The position numbers and the translations under genes are program-made. Of a DNA stretch of 64,000 bases, positions 33,378 to 41,947 are shown piece after piece (the stretch's first letter is position 1; each line of letters starts with the position of its first letter). The notes beneath the pieces were generated by a model, which saw only the letters and a list, made by a program, of their open reading frames with translations, searched no databases and was not told the origin of the DNA. This stretch comes from Spirochaetales bacterium (GTDB taxonomy: Bacteria > Spirochaetota > Spirochaetia > Sphaerochaetales > Sphaerochaetaceae): contig JAHDQJ010000010.1 of NCBI GenBank assembly GCA_018433865.1, positions 1 to 64,000 on the forward strand, written 5' to 3'.

Positions 33378-34502
33378 ATGCGCAGGACGGCATTGTACGA
33401 TACCCATGTGGCATCGGCGGGAGTGAAGATGGTGGATTTCGGTGGGTGGGAACTCCCGCTGCATTATGCGGGGGGCATCATCGCCGAACACCACGCGGTA
33501 CGCCAGAGAGCCGGGCTCTTCGATATCTCGCACATGGGCGAGTGCATGGTCAGCGGCCCCGGAGCCTGTGCCTATCTCGATTACCTGGTGACCAATTCGG
33601 TCTCCTCGATGGAGGACGGCCAGCTCATCTATACCCTGATGTGCTACCCGAACGGAACGGTCGTCGACGACCTGATCATCTATCGCATCGATGCCGAGCA
33701 GTATTGGGTCGTCATGAACGCCGCGAATACTGAGAAGGATCTCAAGTGGATGACCGAGGAGAATCCCAAGGCCCATGCCGACCATCCACCTTTCGAGATC
33801 GTCGATTTTTCCGACCATATCTCCCAGTTGGCCTTGCAAGGTCCCTCCGCGGCGGCCATCATTGCCAGGCTCGCCCCCGAAGCGGCAAGTCTTGGGTTTT
33901 TCCGCTTCCTCAAGGACCTGACCGTCGGTTCCGTACGATGCATGGTCAGCCGCAACGGGTATACCGGAGAGGATGGGTTCGAACTCTACTGCGACAACGA
34001 ACACGCCAAGATCTTGTGGGATGCGCTGCTGGAGGCGGGCAAGGGGGAGGGCTTGGTTCCCTGCGGACTCGGTTCCCGAGACAGCCTGCGCCTCGAGGCG
34101 AAGCTTCCCCTCTACGGTCATGAGATCTCAGACTCGATCACGCCGCTCGAGGCGAATCTCGGGGTCTTCGTGAAGCTGGATAAGGAGGATTTCTGCGGGA
34201 AGGAGGCTCTCCATGCACAACACCTCGCAGGAATCCCCCGCTCGCTGCGCGGATTCGAGATGATCGACAGCGCAGTCCCGCGAAACGGTTACCGGGTGTT
34301 CCTGGATGGCAGGGATATCGGGTTCGTCACCAGTGGTACGAAGAGTCCTACCTTGGGCATTTTCTGTGGGTATGCCCTGATCGAGCGCGACAGCGGACTT
34401 TCGTTCGGAGACACGATATCGATCGAGATCCACGGGAAGCTGAAGGAGGCCCGCCTGGTGAAGACACCGTTCTACAAGCGGACCCCATCGTCAAAGGTCT
34501 AG
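33378..34502 (+). CDS. gcvT: Aminomethyltransferase (glycine cleavage system T protein)
   Basis: A 374-residue tetrahydrofolate-dependent enzyme that takes the aminomethyl group from H-protein lipoate, giving methylene-THF and ammonia. MVDFGGWELPLHY near the N-terminus, HMGECMVSGP, RNGYTGEDGFELY and the C-terminal GFVTSGTKSPTLG region are GcvT motifs. AAAGGAGGA seven bases before 33378 sets the start. gcvH and gcvP do not follow, so the other subunits must lie elsewhere, or this is a GcvT-like folate enzyme with another role. It is co-transcribed with ridA. Confidence 0.92.
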   Translation: MRRTALYDTHVASAGVKMVDFGGWELPLHYAGGIIAEHHAVRQRAGLFDISHMGECMVSGPGACAYLDYLVTNSVSSMEDGQLIYTLMCYPNGTVVDDLIIYRIDAEQYWVVMNAANTEKDLKWMTEENPKAHADHPPFEIVDFSDHISQLALQGPSAAAIIARLAPEAASLGFFRFLKDLTVGSVRCMVSRNGYTGEDGFELYCDNEHAKILWDALLEAGKGEGLVPCGLGSRDSLRLEAKLPLYGHEISDSITPLEANLGVFVKLDKEDFCGKEALHAQHLAGIPRSLRGFEMIDSAVPRNGYRVFLDGRDIGFVTSGTKSPTLGIFCGYALIERDSGLSFGDTISIEIHGKLKEARLVKTPFYKRTPSSKV

Positions 34503-34533
34503 TACGATTGGTGACGATTCTCGGTGCAAGACA

Positions 34534-34562
34534 TTGCCGAGGGATAGCGATTCCACTAGTAT
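34534..34562 (+). promoter_or_regulatory. Promoter placing the acyltransferase mRNA start at its ATG
   Basis: TTGCCG (34534-34539), 17 bp, TAGTAT (34557-34562), then TGACTC and the ATG at 34569. There is no Shine-Dalgarno sequence between. Confidence 0.6.
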
Positions 34563-34568
34563 TGACTC

Positions 34569-35873
34569 ATGAGGAATTATCAACACGGCAGTGAACTTCT
34601 GCCGCTGGACAATTCGGCCATCATCTACCCGCCGACCGTAGCCCGGTTCAACACGCATGTGTTCAGGCTTTCGATGGACCTGCGGATTCCCGTGATTCCG
34701 GAAAGACTGCTCACCGCGCTGGAGCATGTATTGGAGCGGTTTCCCTACTTCGCCGTCTCGTTGCGCCAAGGTTTCTATTGGTACTACCTGATGCCGAACC
34801 ACGCGCCGTTGGCAGTCTATGAGGACAACAGTTCGCCTTGTACCTATATCCATCCGAAGCGGGGAGCGAACGGGTATCTCTTCAAGGTCCGCTACACCTC
34901 CCGGCGCATCGCGGTGGAATACTTCCACGCCCTTACCGACGGGACCGGAGGATTGGTATTCCTCAAGAGTCTGGTAGCCGAGTATCTCAAGCTCTCGGGA
35001 GTCCAGGCGGGGGATGACCCACAGGTGCTCATTCCCGGATCCATGATGGATCCGCAGGAGAGCGAGGATTCGTTCGAACGCTGTTACACCCCGCTGAAAT
35101 CGGTCTTCGGGTTCGAGTCGAAAGCCTTCCACATGGGTGCCGACGATACGCTTACCGATTCGGTGCAGGTGATCAGTGCACGGATCAAGATTGAGGACCT
35201 CAAGCGCATCAGCACCTCCTACAAGGCGACGATCACCGAATATCTCGTGGCGGAACTGATCGATGCGATGCAGCGGATCCAGGAACAGACGGTGCGCAAC
35301 CCGAAACGGTACCGCCCCGTGCGAGTCTCTGTCCCGGTGAACATCCGCAAGGTCTTCGGATCGAAATCGCTGAGGAACTTCACCCTCTTCATCGTGATCG
35401 GCATCGATGTGAGACTCGGTCACTATGCATTCGAGGAGATCATCGACCAAGTCATCCACCAAGTGCGCGGAGGAGTGAACGCCAAGTCGCTCAGCAAGCA
35501 GGTATCGCGCAATGTCGCGGGACGCCGTAATCCGTTGATCCGCTACGCACCGAACATCTTCAAGCGTCCCTTGATGAAATTGCTCAGCGACTCCTATGGG
35601 GATTCGGTCTACAGCACGACGATCAGCAATATCGGGAACGTCGAACTGCCGAAAGGAATGGCCGATGTGGTCGACCGCCTCGACTTCTTCCTCTCACCGA
35701 GCAAGCCGAACAAGGTCTCGTGCGGGGCAATCGGGGCGAACGGATACCTTTTGATGAATTTCACCAGCATCTATGAGACGAAGACCGCCTATGAGCGTGA
35801 GGTGTTGACTGCACTGGTCGCGAAAGGGATACCGGTCGAGGTCGCAACCAACCGGAAAAACGGAAAGGATTGA
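34569..35873 (+). CDS. Condensation-domain/alcohol acetyltransferase-like protein
   Basis: A 434-residue protein with the HxxxDG acyltransferase motif as HALTDGTGG near residue 120 and the layout of WES/alcohol acetyltransferase and condensation-domain proteins (two CoA-acyltransferase-like lobes). It may transfer an acyl group to a lipid or alcohol; the substrate is unknown. No signal peptide is seen. The downstream DUF6320 membrane gene begins eight bases after its stop, and this pair occurs together in anaerobes, suggesting a membrane-linked acylation unit. Confidence 0.75.
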   Translation: MRNYQHGSELLPLDNSAIIYPPTVARFNTHVFRLSMDLRIPVIPERLLTALEHVLERFPYFAVSLRQGFYWYYLMPNHAPLAVYEDNSSPCTYIHPKRGANGYLFKVRYTSRRIAVEYFHALTDGTGGLVFLKSLVAEYLKLSGVQAGDDPQVLIPGSMMDPQESEDSFERCYTPLKSVFGFESKAFHMGADDTLTDSVQVISARIKIEDLKRISTSYKATITEYLVAELIDAMQRIQEQTVRNPKRYRPVRVSVPVNIRKVFGSKSLRNFTLFIVIGIDVRLGHYAFEEIIDQVIHQVRGGVNAKSLSKQVSRNVAGRRNPLIRYAPNIFKRPLMKLLSDSYGDSVYSTTISNIGNVELPKGMADVVDRLDFFLSPSKPNKVSCGAIGANGYLLMNFTSIYETKTAYEREVLTALVAKGIPVEVATNRKNGKD

Positions 35874-35881
35874 GGTATACC

Positions 35882-36754
35882 ATGGCATATTGCGTGAATT
35901 GCGGAGTCAAGCTGGAATCGGGCACCACCGCCTGTCCACTGTGCAAGACGATCGTGCAAGCTCCTCCCGAGGTGATCGGACAACCGTCCGAACCGCTGTT
36001 TCCCCTCATCAATGAGCACATCCACATCGATCATCCGATGCTCACCAAGAATCGCAAGGGGGTCATCGAGTTGGTGATCGCATTCATGGCGATCGCAGTG
36101 ATCACGCTGTTCGTCACTGCCTTCGCGATCGCCCACTTCTCTCCCTGGATACCGATGGCGTTGGTGCTGTTGGGCGGATCCTATCTCTTGGTAGTGCTTT
36201 TCGTGCGTCCTTCCTACGTGAAGATCGCATCGTGGTTCTCCGTGATCACCATCGCGCTGCTCGCAATCATCGATCTCTACGACATGCGTTTCTCCTGGTC
36301 CCTCTACGCAAACCTCTCCATCGCACTTTCATGGACTCTCTGCGTATCTCCTCTGCTTTTCAAGCCTGAAGACCGATGGGGAGCGATCGTGCTTGGGGCT
36401 GCTGCAGTAGCGACCTATCTTCCGCTGATCGATCTGGTGGAGGGCGGTGGACTCGGATGGTCCCTCTCCATCGCGCTGCCGACGTATGCGGTGGTGTTGC
36501 TGGCTGTCGCCACATTGCTCGTTCGGATGAAATTCGGAAAGCCGACGATCACGGACAAGGTTCTCTCGCTCATCGCGATCAGCAGCTGGGGCGTGGTCGC
36601 GGGAGATTTCTTCCACCTCCGGTCCATCTCGAGCCCATTGTTGCTCTCCTGGTCATCGAGCGTCGCGATCGTGGCACTGTGCATCGTCATCTTCCTCGTC
36701 CTGAACATGACGCTGCGGCGGGTACGCAACTACTTCAACAATCGGGTGGTCTGA
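35882..36754 (+). CDS. DUF6320-type zinc-ribbon membrane protein
   Basis: A 290-residue protein with an N-terminal zinc ribbon (CVNCG...CPLCK, within residues 4-25), a linker, and about eight hydrophobic segments from residue 60 to the basic C-terminal tail TLRRVRNYF. It resembles the DUF6320 family; function unknown. GAGGT before the ATG at 35882 favours this start over an in-frame ATG at 35870 inside the upstream gene. It probably works with the acyltransferase upstream. It converges on trkH with two bases between them. Confidence 0.72.
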   Translation: MAYCVNCGVKLESGTTACPLCKTIVQAPPEVIGQPSEPLFPLINEHIHIDHPMLTKNRKGVIELVIAFMAIAVITLFVTAFAIAHFSPWIPMALVLLGGSYLLVVLFVRPSYVKIASWFSVITIALLAIIDLYDMRFSWSLYANLSIALSWTLCVSPLLFKPEDRWGAIVLGAAAVATYLPLIDLVEGGGLGWSLSIALPTYAVVLLAVATLLVRMKFGKPTITDKVLSLIAISSWGVVAGDFFHLRSISSPLLLSWSSSVAIVALCIVIFLVLNMTLRRVRNYFNNRVV

Positions 36755-36756
36755 CC

Positions 36757-38214
36757 TCAGCGGCGCCAGAACGTACGGGTGAATATGGCGAATACCGTGT
36801 AGATTTCCAGGCGTCCTGCGAGCATCATCAGCGAAAGGAACCACTTCACGTAGGAGGGCATCGGTCCGAAGCCGATGCCTACGGGCCCTACGGCCTCCAT
36901 GCCGAGACCGATGTTCCCTACGGAGATCAGCCCCGAGACGAATGAGCTGAGCAGGTCGTACCCCGCAGATGCCACGACCAACGTGGATGCGAGTACGAGT
37001 GCCAGATAGATGGCAACGAAGCCTGCGATCGCATTCACCGTCTTCCAGGGAATACGCTCATGTTCGCTTTGGATGGTGAAGAAGCCTTTCGGGTGCAGAA
37101 GCGAGCGGATGTTCTGGCGACCGAGCTTGAACATCGTGACCAGGCGGGTGACTTTCATTCCTCCTCCGGTGGAGCCCGCGCATCCTCCGATGAACATCAA
37201 CAACAGGAGGATTGCCTGCGGCAATACAGGCCACGTGCCGTAATCGGCGGTGGCGAAACCCGTGGTGGTCATGATCGACGCGGTGTGGAATGCGCCGTAG
37301 CGAAGCGACTGGCCGACCGACCGATAGGTCCCGCTAGTCACAAGGCTGATCGTAGTGACCGCTGTGGCGATGAAATAGATCGCCAGGTAGACACGCAGCT
37401 CGGTATCGCGCCATACCATCGTCAGTTTCTTCCGGATGATCGCGAAATAGAGGGAAAAGTTCACTCCTGCCATGACCATGAAGATCGTGACGATGGCATC
37501 GACATATGCACTGGCATAGTGCCCTACCGAGGCATTTTTCGTGACGAAGCCTCCGGTTGCGACCGATCCGAAAGTCACTGTCAGCGCATCATAGAGACTC
37601 AGTCCTCCAAAGAGCAGCAAAATCGTCTCCATGAGAGTGATTCCTACATAGATCAGCCAGAGGATCAGCGCAGTGTTCTTGATTTTCGGCGTGAGCTTGC
37701 TCTTCGTCGGTCCGACCGCCTCAGCTCCGAACAGTTGGAACCCTTCGACTCCCACAAGCGGCAAGAGGGCAACGAACAGCACGACGATTCCCATACCTCC
37801 GATCCAGTGGGTCAAGGAGCGCCAGAAGAGGATCGATCGCGGTGCTGCCTCGATATTCCGCAACGTGGTCAATCCCGTCGTGGTGAAACCGCTCATCACC
37901 TCCATGTACGCGCTGGTGTAATCGGTCGTCGTACCGCTCAGGTGAAGGGGAATCGCACCCAGTGCGCTCGCCACGACCCAGGTCAAGGTGACGAACAGAT
38001 AGACATCCCGTACGTTCAGGGTCCTTGATCGCCAGGACCTGCCGATGGTGAGGATCACCGCGACATAGACGATGATAATCGCCAACGAGACGATGAATGC
38101 CCTGAAGGCGACCCATTCGCCGTAGGCGGCGGCCATCACCGTAGGGATGAGCATGAACAAGCCGGTGATGCTCTGCATGGTACCCGAAAGGCGCAGGATT
38201 TGTTTCCAGTTCAT
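36757..38214 (-). CDS. trkH: TrkH-family potassium uptake protein
   Basis: A 485-residue inner-membrane K+ channel-like subunit with four repeated M1-P-M2 units. Selectivity-filter glycines are visible in MSGFTTTGLTT, FGSVATGGFVT, TTTGFATADYG and SVGNIGLGMEAVG, one per repeat. It forms the translocation path controlled by TrkA. trkA ends nine bases upstream, giving a trkA-trkH operon. AGGGGATG precedes the ATG at 38214. Confidence 0.95.
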   Translation of the reverse strand: MNWKQILRLSGTMQSITGLFMLIPTVMAAAYGEWVAFRAFIVSLAIIIVYVAVILTIGRSWRSRTLNVRDVYLFVTLTWVVASALGAIPLHLSGTTTDYTSAYMEVMSGFTTTGLTTLRNIEAAPRSILFWRSLTHWIGGMGIVVLFVALLPLVGVEGFQLFGAEAVGPTKSKLTPKIKNTALILWLIYVGITLMETILLLFGGLSLYDALTVTFGSVATGGFVTKNASVGHYASAYVDAIVTIFMVMAGVNFSLYFAIIRKKLTMVWRDTELRVYLAIYFIATAVTTISLVTSGTYRSVGQSLRYGAFHTASIMTTTGFATADYGTWPVLPQAILLLLMFIGGCAGSTGGGMKVTRLVTMFKLGRQNIRSLLHPKGFFTIQSEHERIPWKTVNAIAGFVAIYLALVLASTLVVASAGYDLLSSFVSGLISVGNIGLGMEAVGPVGIGFGPMPSYVKWFLSLMMLAGRLEIYTVFAIFTRTFWRR

Positions 38215-38223
38215 TCACATCCC

Positions 38224-39573
38224 CTAGGAGAAAATCTTCTGTACGAAATCGAGTTCCTCTCGTCCCGCGCATACCAGCATCGTGTCCCCCTCTTCGATCA
38301 ATGTCGCACCGGTGGGGATGAGGTTCTTTCCGTCGCTCTTGGTGATGCCTGCGATGATTCCCTTGTTCCGCATGTTGATCTCCTTGAGCTTCTTGCCCAC
38401 CACCGCCATGCCGGGCGTGATGCTGAATTCGAAGATCTCGAACCTGCCGTTGAAGAGGGAGTGGACACTTTCCACGTGGGCTCCGCGCATGTACTTGAGC
38501 AGGGAGTCGACGGTCGCCTCGCTCACGCTGATGACCGAGTCGATGTCCAGGTGTCGGGCAAGCCGGATATAATTGTTGTTGTTTTTGATCAGGGCGATCG
38601 CCGATTTCACGCCGACCCGCTTTGCATAGCTGGCAGTGATGATGTTCAGCTCATCATTGTCGGTAAGGCTGATCAGCAGGTCATAGGTGTCGAGCCGCTC
38701 ATCCTCGAAGATGCTCTCATCGGTGATGTCGCTGCGGACCACCAACAGGTTGGGAAAGATCGAGGCGAAATGTTCACAGACCGTCGGATCCTGTTCGACC
38801 AGTACGATGGAACGATGTTGCGAGACATCGAATGCACGGAGCAAGAACCGGGCGATCTTGCTTCCTCCCACGATGACGATCTTCTTCGGCTTCACGCGAT
38901 GCTGGCCGATCAGCTTGAAGAGCGCGGGCCGATCCGTATCGGAAGCGACGATCGACAGGGTATCCCCGGGGAATACGATCGTGTTTCCGGAGGGGACGAT
39001 TCCCTCGTCCTCGCGGTTGATCGCGGCGATGACGAACTCGGTACCGATCGAGGCCCTGCAGTTCATGATGCTCTGGTTGGCAAACCGCGATTTCTCGGTG
39101 ACGTAGATGTTATAGAGCACGAGGTTGGAACGCTCGAAGGTGATGACATCGCTGAAAATTCCCCGTTCGATGATCGCGTGGATGCTCCTGGCTGCCTCTG
39201 CCTCGGGGTTCACGATGTAGTTGATCCCGAGGATCGTCGCGGGCAGACCGTCCTTTCCTGTGTAGGTGAGGTTCCGGATTGCCGCTACGGTCGTCACCTC
39301 GGCTCGGATATTCTCCACGATACCGCAGGCGACGAGGTTGATCTCATCACTGTCGGTGACGGCGACGAATATGTCGGCCTTGCCGACCTCCGCCTCGCGA
39401 AGTTTCGCGGGATCGGTTCCCGAACCCACTACGACCATGCAATCGAGTCTCCCCTGGACTTCGGCAGCCCGCTTGGGATCATTATCGATGATGGTGACAT
39501 CACGTCTTTCCTGGATCAGGTGACGGGCCAACAGTGTACCGCGTTTGCCGGCTCCGAGTATGACAACTTTCAT
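38224..39573 (-). CDS. trkA: Trk potassium system regulatory protein TrkA
   Basis: A 449-residue cytoplasmic ring protein with two RCK units: NAD-binding Rossmann folds at about 1-125 (VVILGAGKRGTLLARHL) and 230-350 (KIVIVGGSKIARFLLRAF), each followed by a TrkA-C domain. It gates TrkH in response to nucleotides. I chose the ATG at 39573 because the Rossmann fold starts there. The region before it has no ribosome binding site, but a TTGCCA-17-TATGAT promoter ends seven bases upstream, consistent with a leaderless mRNA. Confidence 0.95.
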   Translation of the reverse strand: MKVVILGAGKRGTLLARHLIQERRDVTIIDNDPKRAAEVQGRLDCMVVVGSGTDPAKLREAEVGKADIFVAVTDSDEINLVACGIVENIRAEVTTVAAIRNLTYTGKDGLPATILGINYIVNPEAEAARSIHAIIERGIFSDVITFERSNLVLYNIYVTEKSRFANQSIMNCRASIGTEFVIAAINREDEGIVPSGNTIVFPGDTLSIVASDTDRPALFKLIGQHRVKPKKIVIVGGSKIARFLLRAFDVSQHRSIVLVEQDPTVCEHFASIFPNLLVVRSDITDESIFEDERLDTYDLLISLTDNDELNIITASYAKRVGVKSAIALIKNNNNYIRLARHLDIDSVISVSEATVDSLLKYMRGAHVESVHSLFNGRFEIFEFSITPGMAVVGKKLKEINMRNKGIIAGITKSDGKNLIPTGATLIEEGDTMLVCAGREELDFVQKIFS

Positions 39574-39580
39574 GGTAGCA

Positions 39581-39609
39581 ATCATAGCCTTGTGCCTCGG
39601 TTCTGGCAA
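39581..39609 (-). promoter_or_regulatory. Promoter placing the trkA mRNA start at or next to its ATG
   Basis: Minus-strand TTGCCA (39609-39604) and TATGAT (39586-39581), each five of six to consensus, are 17 bp apart. Seven bases separate the -10 from the ATG at 39573. Confidence 0.68.
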
Positions 39610-39621
39610 GCGTTTCCCGTT

Positions 39622-40086
39622 TTACGCGAAATCGGCCCAGTTCCCTCCGGTCACCCGCTGAAGATCGGTCGGACAGAGGAACAATTGCACCCCTCGTTGT
39701 CCCGCGCTGATGGCAACCTGATCGTACAGTTGCATCGTCTCCTCCAGATACAGCGGATAGGGACGTATCATGCCCAGCGGCGATACTCCCCCCCTGATGT
39801 ACCCGCTGAGCTTGCGCAAGTCACGCTGGTCCACCAACTCCAACGATGAGACCTGCAAGCAGGCGCGAGCCTTCTTCATGCTGATCTCCAAAGGACCGGG
39901 CAGGCAAAAGACACGGATGAGATCGTCCGATCCTCGGGTCACGATCGTCTTGCATACCTGCATGGGATCGAGACCGAGCTTCGCAGCAACACTCGCCGCG
40001 TCGATATGGTCCTCATCCCACGCATAGGAGAGCACCTCGTAGGAAATGTCCGATGCATCGAGGATGCGCATCGCGTTCGTCTTCAT
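39622..40086 (-). CDS. ybaK: YbaK/EbsC-family aminoacyl-tRNA deacylase
   Basis: A 154-residue trans-editing protein expected to remove mischarged cysteine from tRNA-Pro. The lysine in VCKTIVTRG and the GGVSPLG loop are the conserved YbaK active-site elements; length is normal. The start at 40086 has no Shine-Dalgarno site and lies six bases after CATACT, so its mRNA is probably leaderless. It ends 13 bases before the trkA promoter and is probably a separate transcript. Confidence 0.92.
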   Translation of the reverse strand: MKTNAMRILDASDISYEVLSYAWDEDHIDAASVAAKLGLDPMQVCKTIVTRGSDDLIRVFCLPGPLEISMKKARACLQVSSLELVDQRDLRKLSGYIRGGVSPLGMIRPYPLYLEETMQLYDQVAISAGQRGVQLFLCPTDLQRVTGGNWADFA

Positions 40087-40092
40087 GACACG

Positions 40093-40121
40093 AGTATGCC
40101 CGTGCGTACGGTTTTGGGCAA
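40093..40121 (-). promoter_or_regulatory. Promoter placing the ybaK mRNA start at its ATG
   Basis: Minus-strand TTGCCC (40121-40116) and CATACT (40098-40093) are 17 bp apart, and CGTGTC separates the -10 from the ATG at 40086. Confidence 0.58.
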
Positions 40122-40217
40122 CCCGGCATGGCTTTCACCCGCTGTATATCTTACGGTGGAAATCGAGGGAAAAATCGCGTACCATGGAGAGGATTTCCTA
40201 TCGGGAGGACAAGGCCT

Positions 40218-40781
40218 ATGAAGACGATACGGATGGTGATGCTGGCGACGATGCTGCTCATGCTCGTCATCTCCTGCACCACATGGCGTGAGGGCAAGGA
40301 ACCGCCGGTCATCGGAGCGGAGGGAGTGGCACGACCCGAGTGGGTACTTTCCGTGCCGAAGTCCCCCCAGATACTCTATGAGACCGGCTATGCGAAACTC
40401 TCGACCAAGACGACCAGCTCCAAGCGGGCGGTAGCCGAGGCGAAGGAGAAGATGGCACAGTGGGTCGATACCAAGGTCGAGTCGGTGGTGACCAACTATA
40501 CCAGCGATTCGGGTGATGCGACGCAGAGGCAGGCGCTCGAAGCCTTCGAGTCGATCTCCCGCCAGGTTTCCCAGGTCTCACTCAGCCAAGTGACCCAAGA
40601 GGGAATGTGGGTCGATGTCGAAGGAGGCGTCTGGGTCTTGCTTTCGATGCCGAAGGAGCAGGCGGTGCAGGCCTTCGCCTCTGCCCAGGATGCGTTCATC
40701 CCATCCGATGCCGCCGCATTCGCCCAATACAAGAAGGACGAGGCGCTTGCGATGCTCTCCGAAATCCTGAAGGAGTTGTGA
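40218..40781 (+). CDS. LPP20-family lipoprotein (first copy)
   Basis: A 187-residue lipoprotein with signal peptide and lipobox LVISC (Cys at about residue 17). The mature part has the LPP20-type alpha/beta domain: PEWVLSVP, TGYAKLS, then EAFESISRQVSQVS and GGVWVLLSMP. LPP20 proteins include Helicobacter LPP20 and Vibrio FlgP. GGGAGGAC precedes the ATG at 40218. It starts a five-gene run of lipoproteins whose next member is a paralogue (shared ESISRQV and GGVWVL). It probably sits at the inner or outer membrane facing the periplasm; function unknown. Confidence 0.82.
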   Translation: MKTIRMVMLATMLLMLVISCTTWREGKEPPVIGAEGVARPEWVLSVPKSPQILYETGYAKLSTKTTSSKRAVAEAKEKMAQWVDTKVESVVTNYTSDSGDATQRQALEAFESISRQVSQVSLSQVTQEGMWVDVEGGVWVLLSMPKEQAVQAFASAQDAFIPSDAAAFAQYKKDEALAMLSEILKEL

Positions 40782-40784
40782 TCG

Positions 40785-41315
40785 ATGAACACAAGATCGT
40801 ATGTATCGATAGGTGCGATGGTGCTTGTGGCACTCGTGCTCTTGGCCGGATGTGCCACTACCAACGCTGACGGATCGCCGAAGTGGACCACGGATGTTCC
40901 TTCCCACTGGCGGACCTACCATGCGGTGGGCTATGGGAAGCTGTCGAACGTGCAGAACTCACGGATGCGAGCGGAGGCCATGGCAACCGATGCGGTGGCC
41001 CGTTGGGCGAGCGTCACGGTGCAAGGGGCATTGACGAACTACTTCCAAGACTCGGGAAGCAGCGGAAACCAGAACCTTGAGATGCTGGAGAGCATCAGCC
41101 GCCAGGTGGTGGACATATCACTCAGGGGTATCCAGGTCGAAGAGCAGTACACCGATGCAGACGGCGGTGTGTGGGTCCTTGTCTCCTTCCCGGTGAAGAA
41201 TCTCAAGGACGCCTACAAGGCACAGAGTCTCAAGCTTGAGCGCGAAGCACAGATCGGGAAAGCCGACCTGTTGATCGAGTATCTGGAGCGAGAACTGGCA
41301 AAGGAAGGGAAGTGA
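40785..41315 (+). CDS. LPP20-family lipoprotein (second copy)
   Basis: A 176-residue lipoprotein with lipobox LAGC (Cys near residue 23). It repeats the architecture of the upstream gene: VGYGKLS, EMLESISRQVVDIS and DGGVWVLVSFP appear in the same order, so the two arose by duplication. The ATG follows the previous stop by three bases. Tandem LPP20 paralogues often form mixed ring complexes, but here this is speculation. Confidence 0.82.
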   Translation: MNTRSYVSIGAMVLVALVLLAGCATTNADGSPKWTTDVPSHWRTYHAVGYGKLSNVQNSRMRAEAMATDAVARWASVTVQGALTNYFQDSGSSGNQNLEMLESISRQVVDISLRGIQVEEQYTDADGGVWVLVSFPVKNLKDAYKAQSLKLEREAQIGKADLLIEYLERELAKEGK

Positions 41316-41319
41316 GCCT

Positions 41320-41934
41320 ATGAAGCATCGTGTGCAAACCCTGATGATGTCGCTGATGATCGCCCTGGTGTTGCTGGCCCTCGGATGCACCTCCGCGGTG
41401 CAGGTGACGCGGCTCTCGGAAACCGATGAGCTCGATCTCAGCGGAAACTGGAACGACACGGATATCCGGATCGTGACCGAAGCGCTGGTGGATTCAAGCT
41501 TGAAATCGAACTGGATCAACCAGTTCCGCGTGCGCAACGGCCGCAACCCTGTGGTGATCGTCGGTACGATCCTAAACCGCAGCAGCGAACATCTCGATAC
41601 CTCCATCATCGCCAAGCGTTTCGAGATGGCGTTGGTCAACACGGGAAAGGTTGACATGGTCGCCGATCTCGGCATGCGCGAGGAACTTCGCGATGAGCGT
41701 GAGGAACAACAGTACCACGCCAGCGAAGAGACGGCTGCTGCCCTCGGCCGTGAGGTCGGGGCCGACTTCCTGCTCCAGGGAGCGGTGCGTACCGTCGTGG
41801 ACCAAGTCTCTGGGAAAGCCGTGCGGACCTATTATGTCAGTGCAGAGCTGATCGATATCGAGACCAGCAGGAAAGTGTGGGTCGGCGAAGAGACGGTCAG
41901 GAAACTGATCCGGCAACCGAAGTACACCTGGTGA
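41320..41934 (+). CDS. LpoB/FlgO-like lipoprotein
   Basis: A 204-residue lipoprotein with lipobox LALGC. The body matches the PBP-activator LpoB fold: LSGNWNDTDIRIVTEALVDS, PVVIVGTILNRSSEHLDT and ADFLLQGAVRTVVDQ. In enterobacteria LpoB activates the peptidoglycan synthase PBP1B; the related FlgO acts in the Vibrio outer-membrane flagellar ring with the LPP20-like FlgP. Which role applies here is unknown. It lies in one operon with two LPP20 genes and a COG3014 gene, four bases after the former. Confidence 0.85.
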   Translation: MKHRVQTLMMSLMIALVLLALGCTSAVQVTRLSETDELDLSGNWNDTDIRIVTEALVDSSLKSNWINQFRVRNGRNPVVIVGTILNRSSEHLDTSIIAKRFEMALVNTGKVDMVADLGMREELRDEREEQQYHASEETAAALGREVGADFLLQGAVRTVVDQVSGKAVRTYYVSAELIDIETSRKVWVGEETVRKLIRQPKYTW

Positions 41935-41947
41935 TGGAATTTCCGGC

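Noticed and set aside
38200-39849. Plus-strand frame of 549 codons over trkA
   Set aside because: It is antisense to TrkA with its two Rossmann motifs, and its acidic/His-rich translation is typical of a shadow frame.
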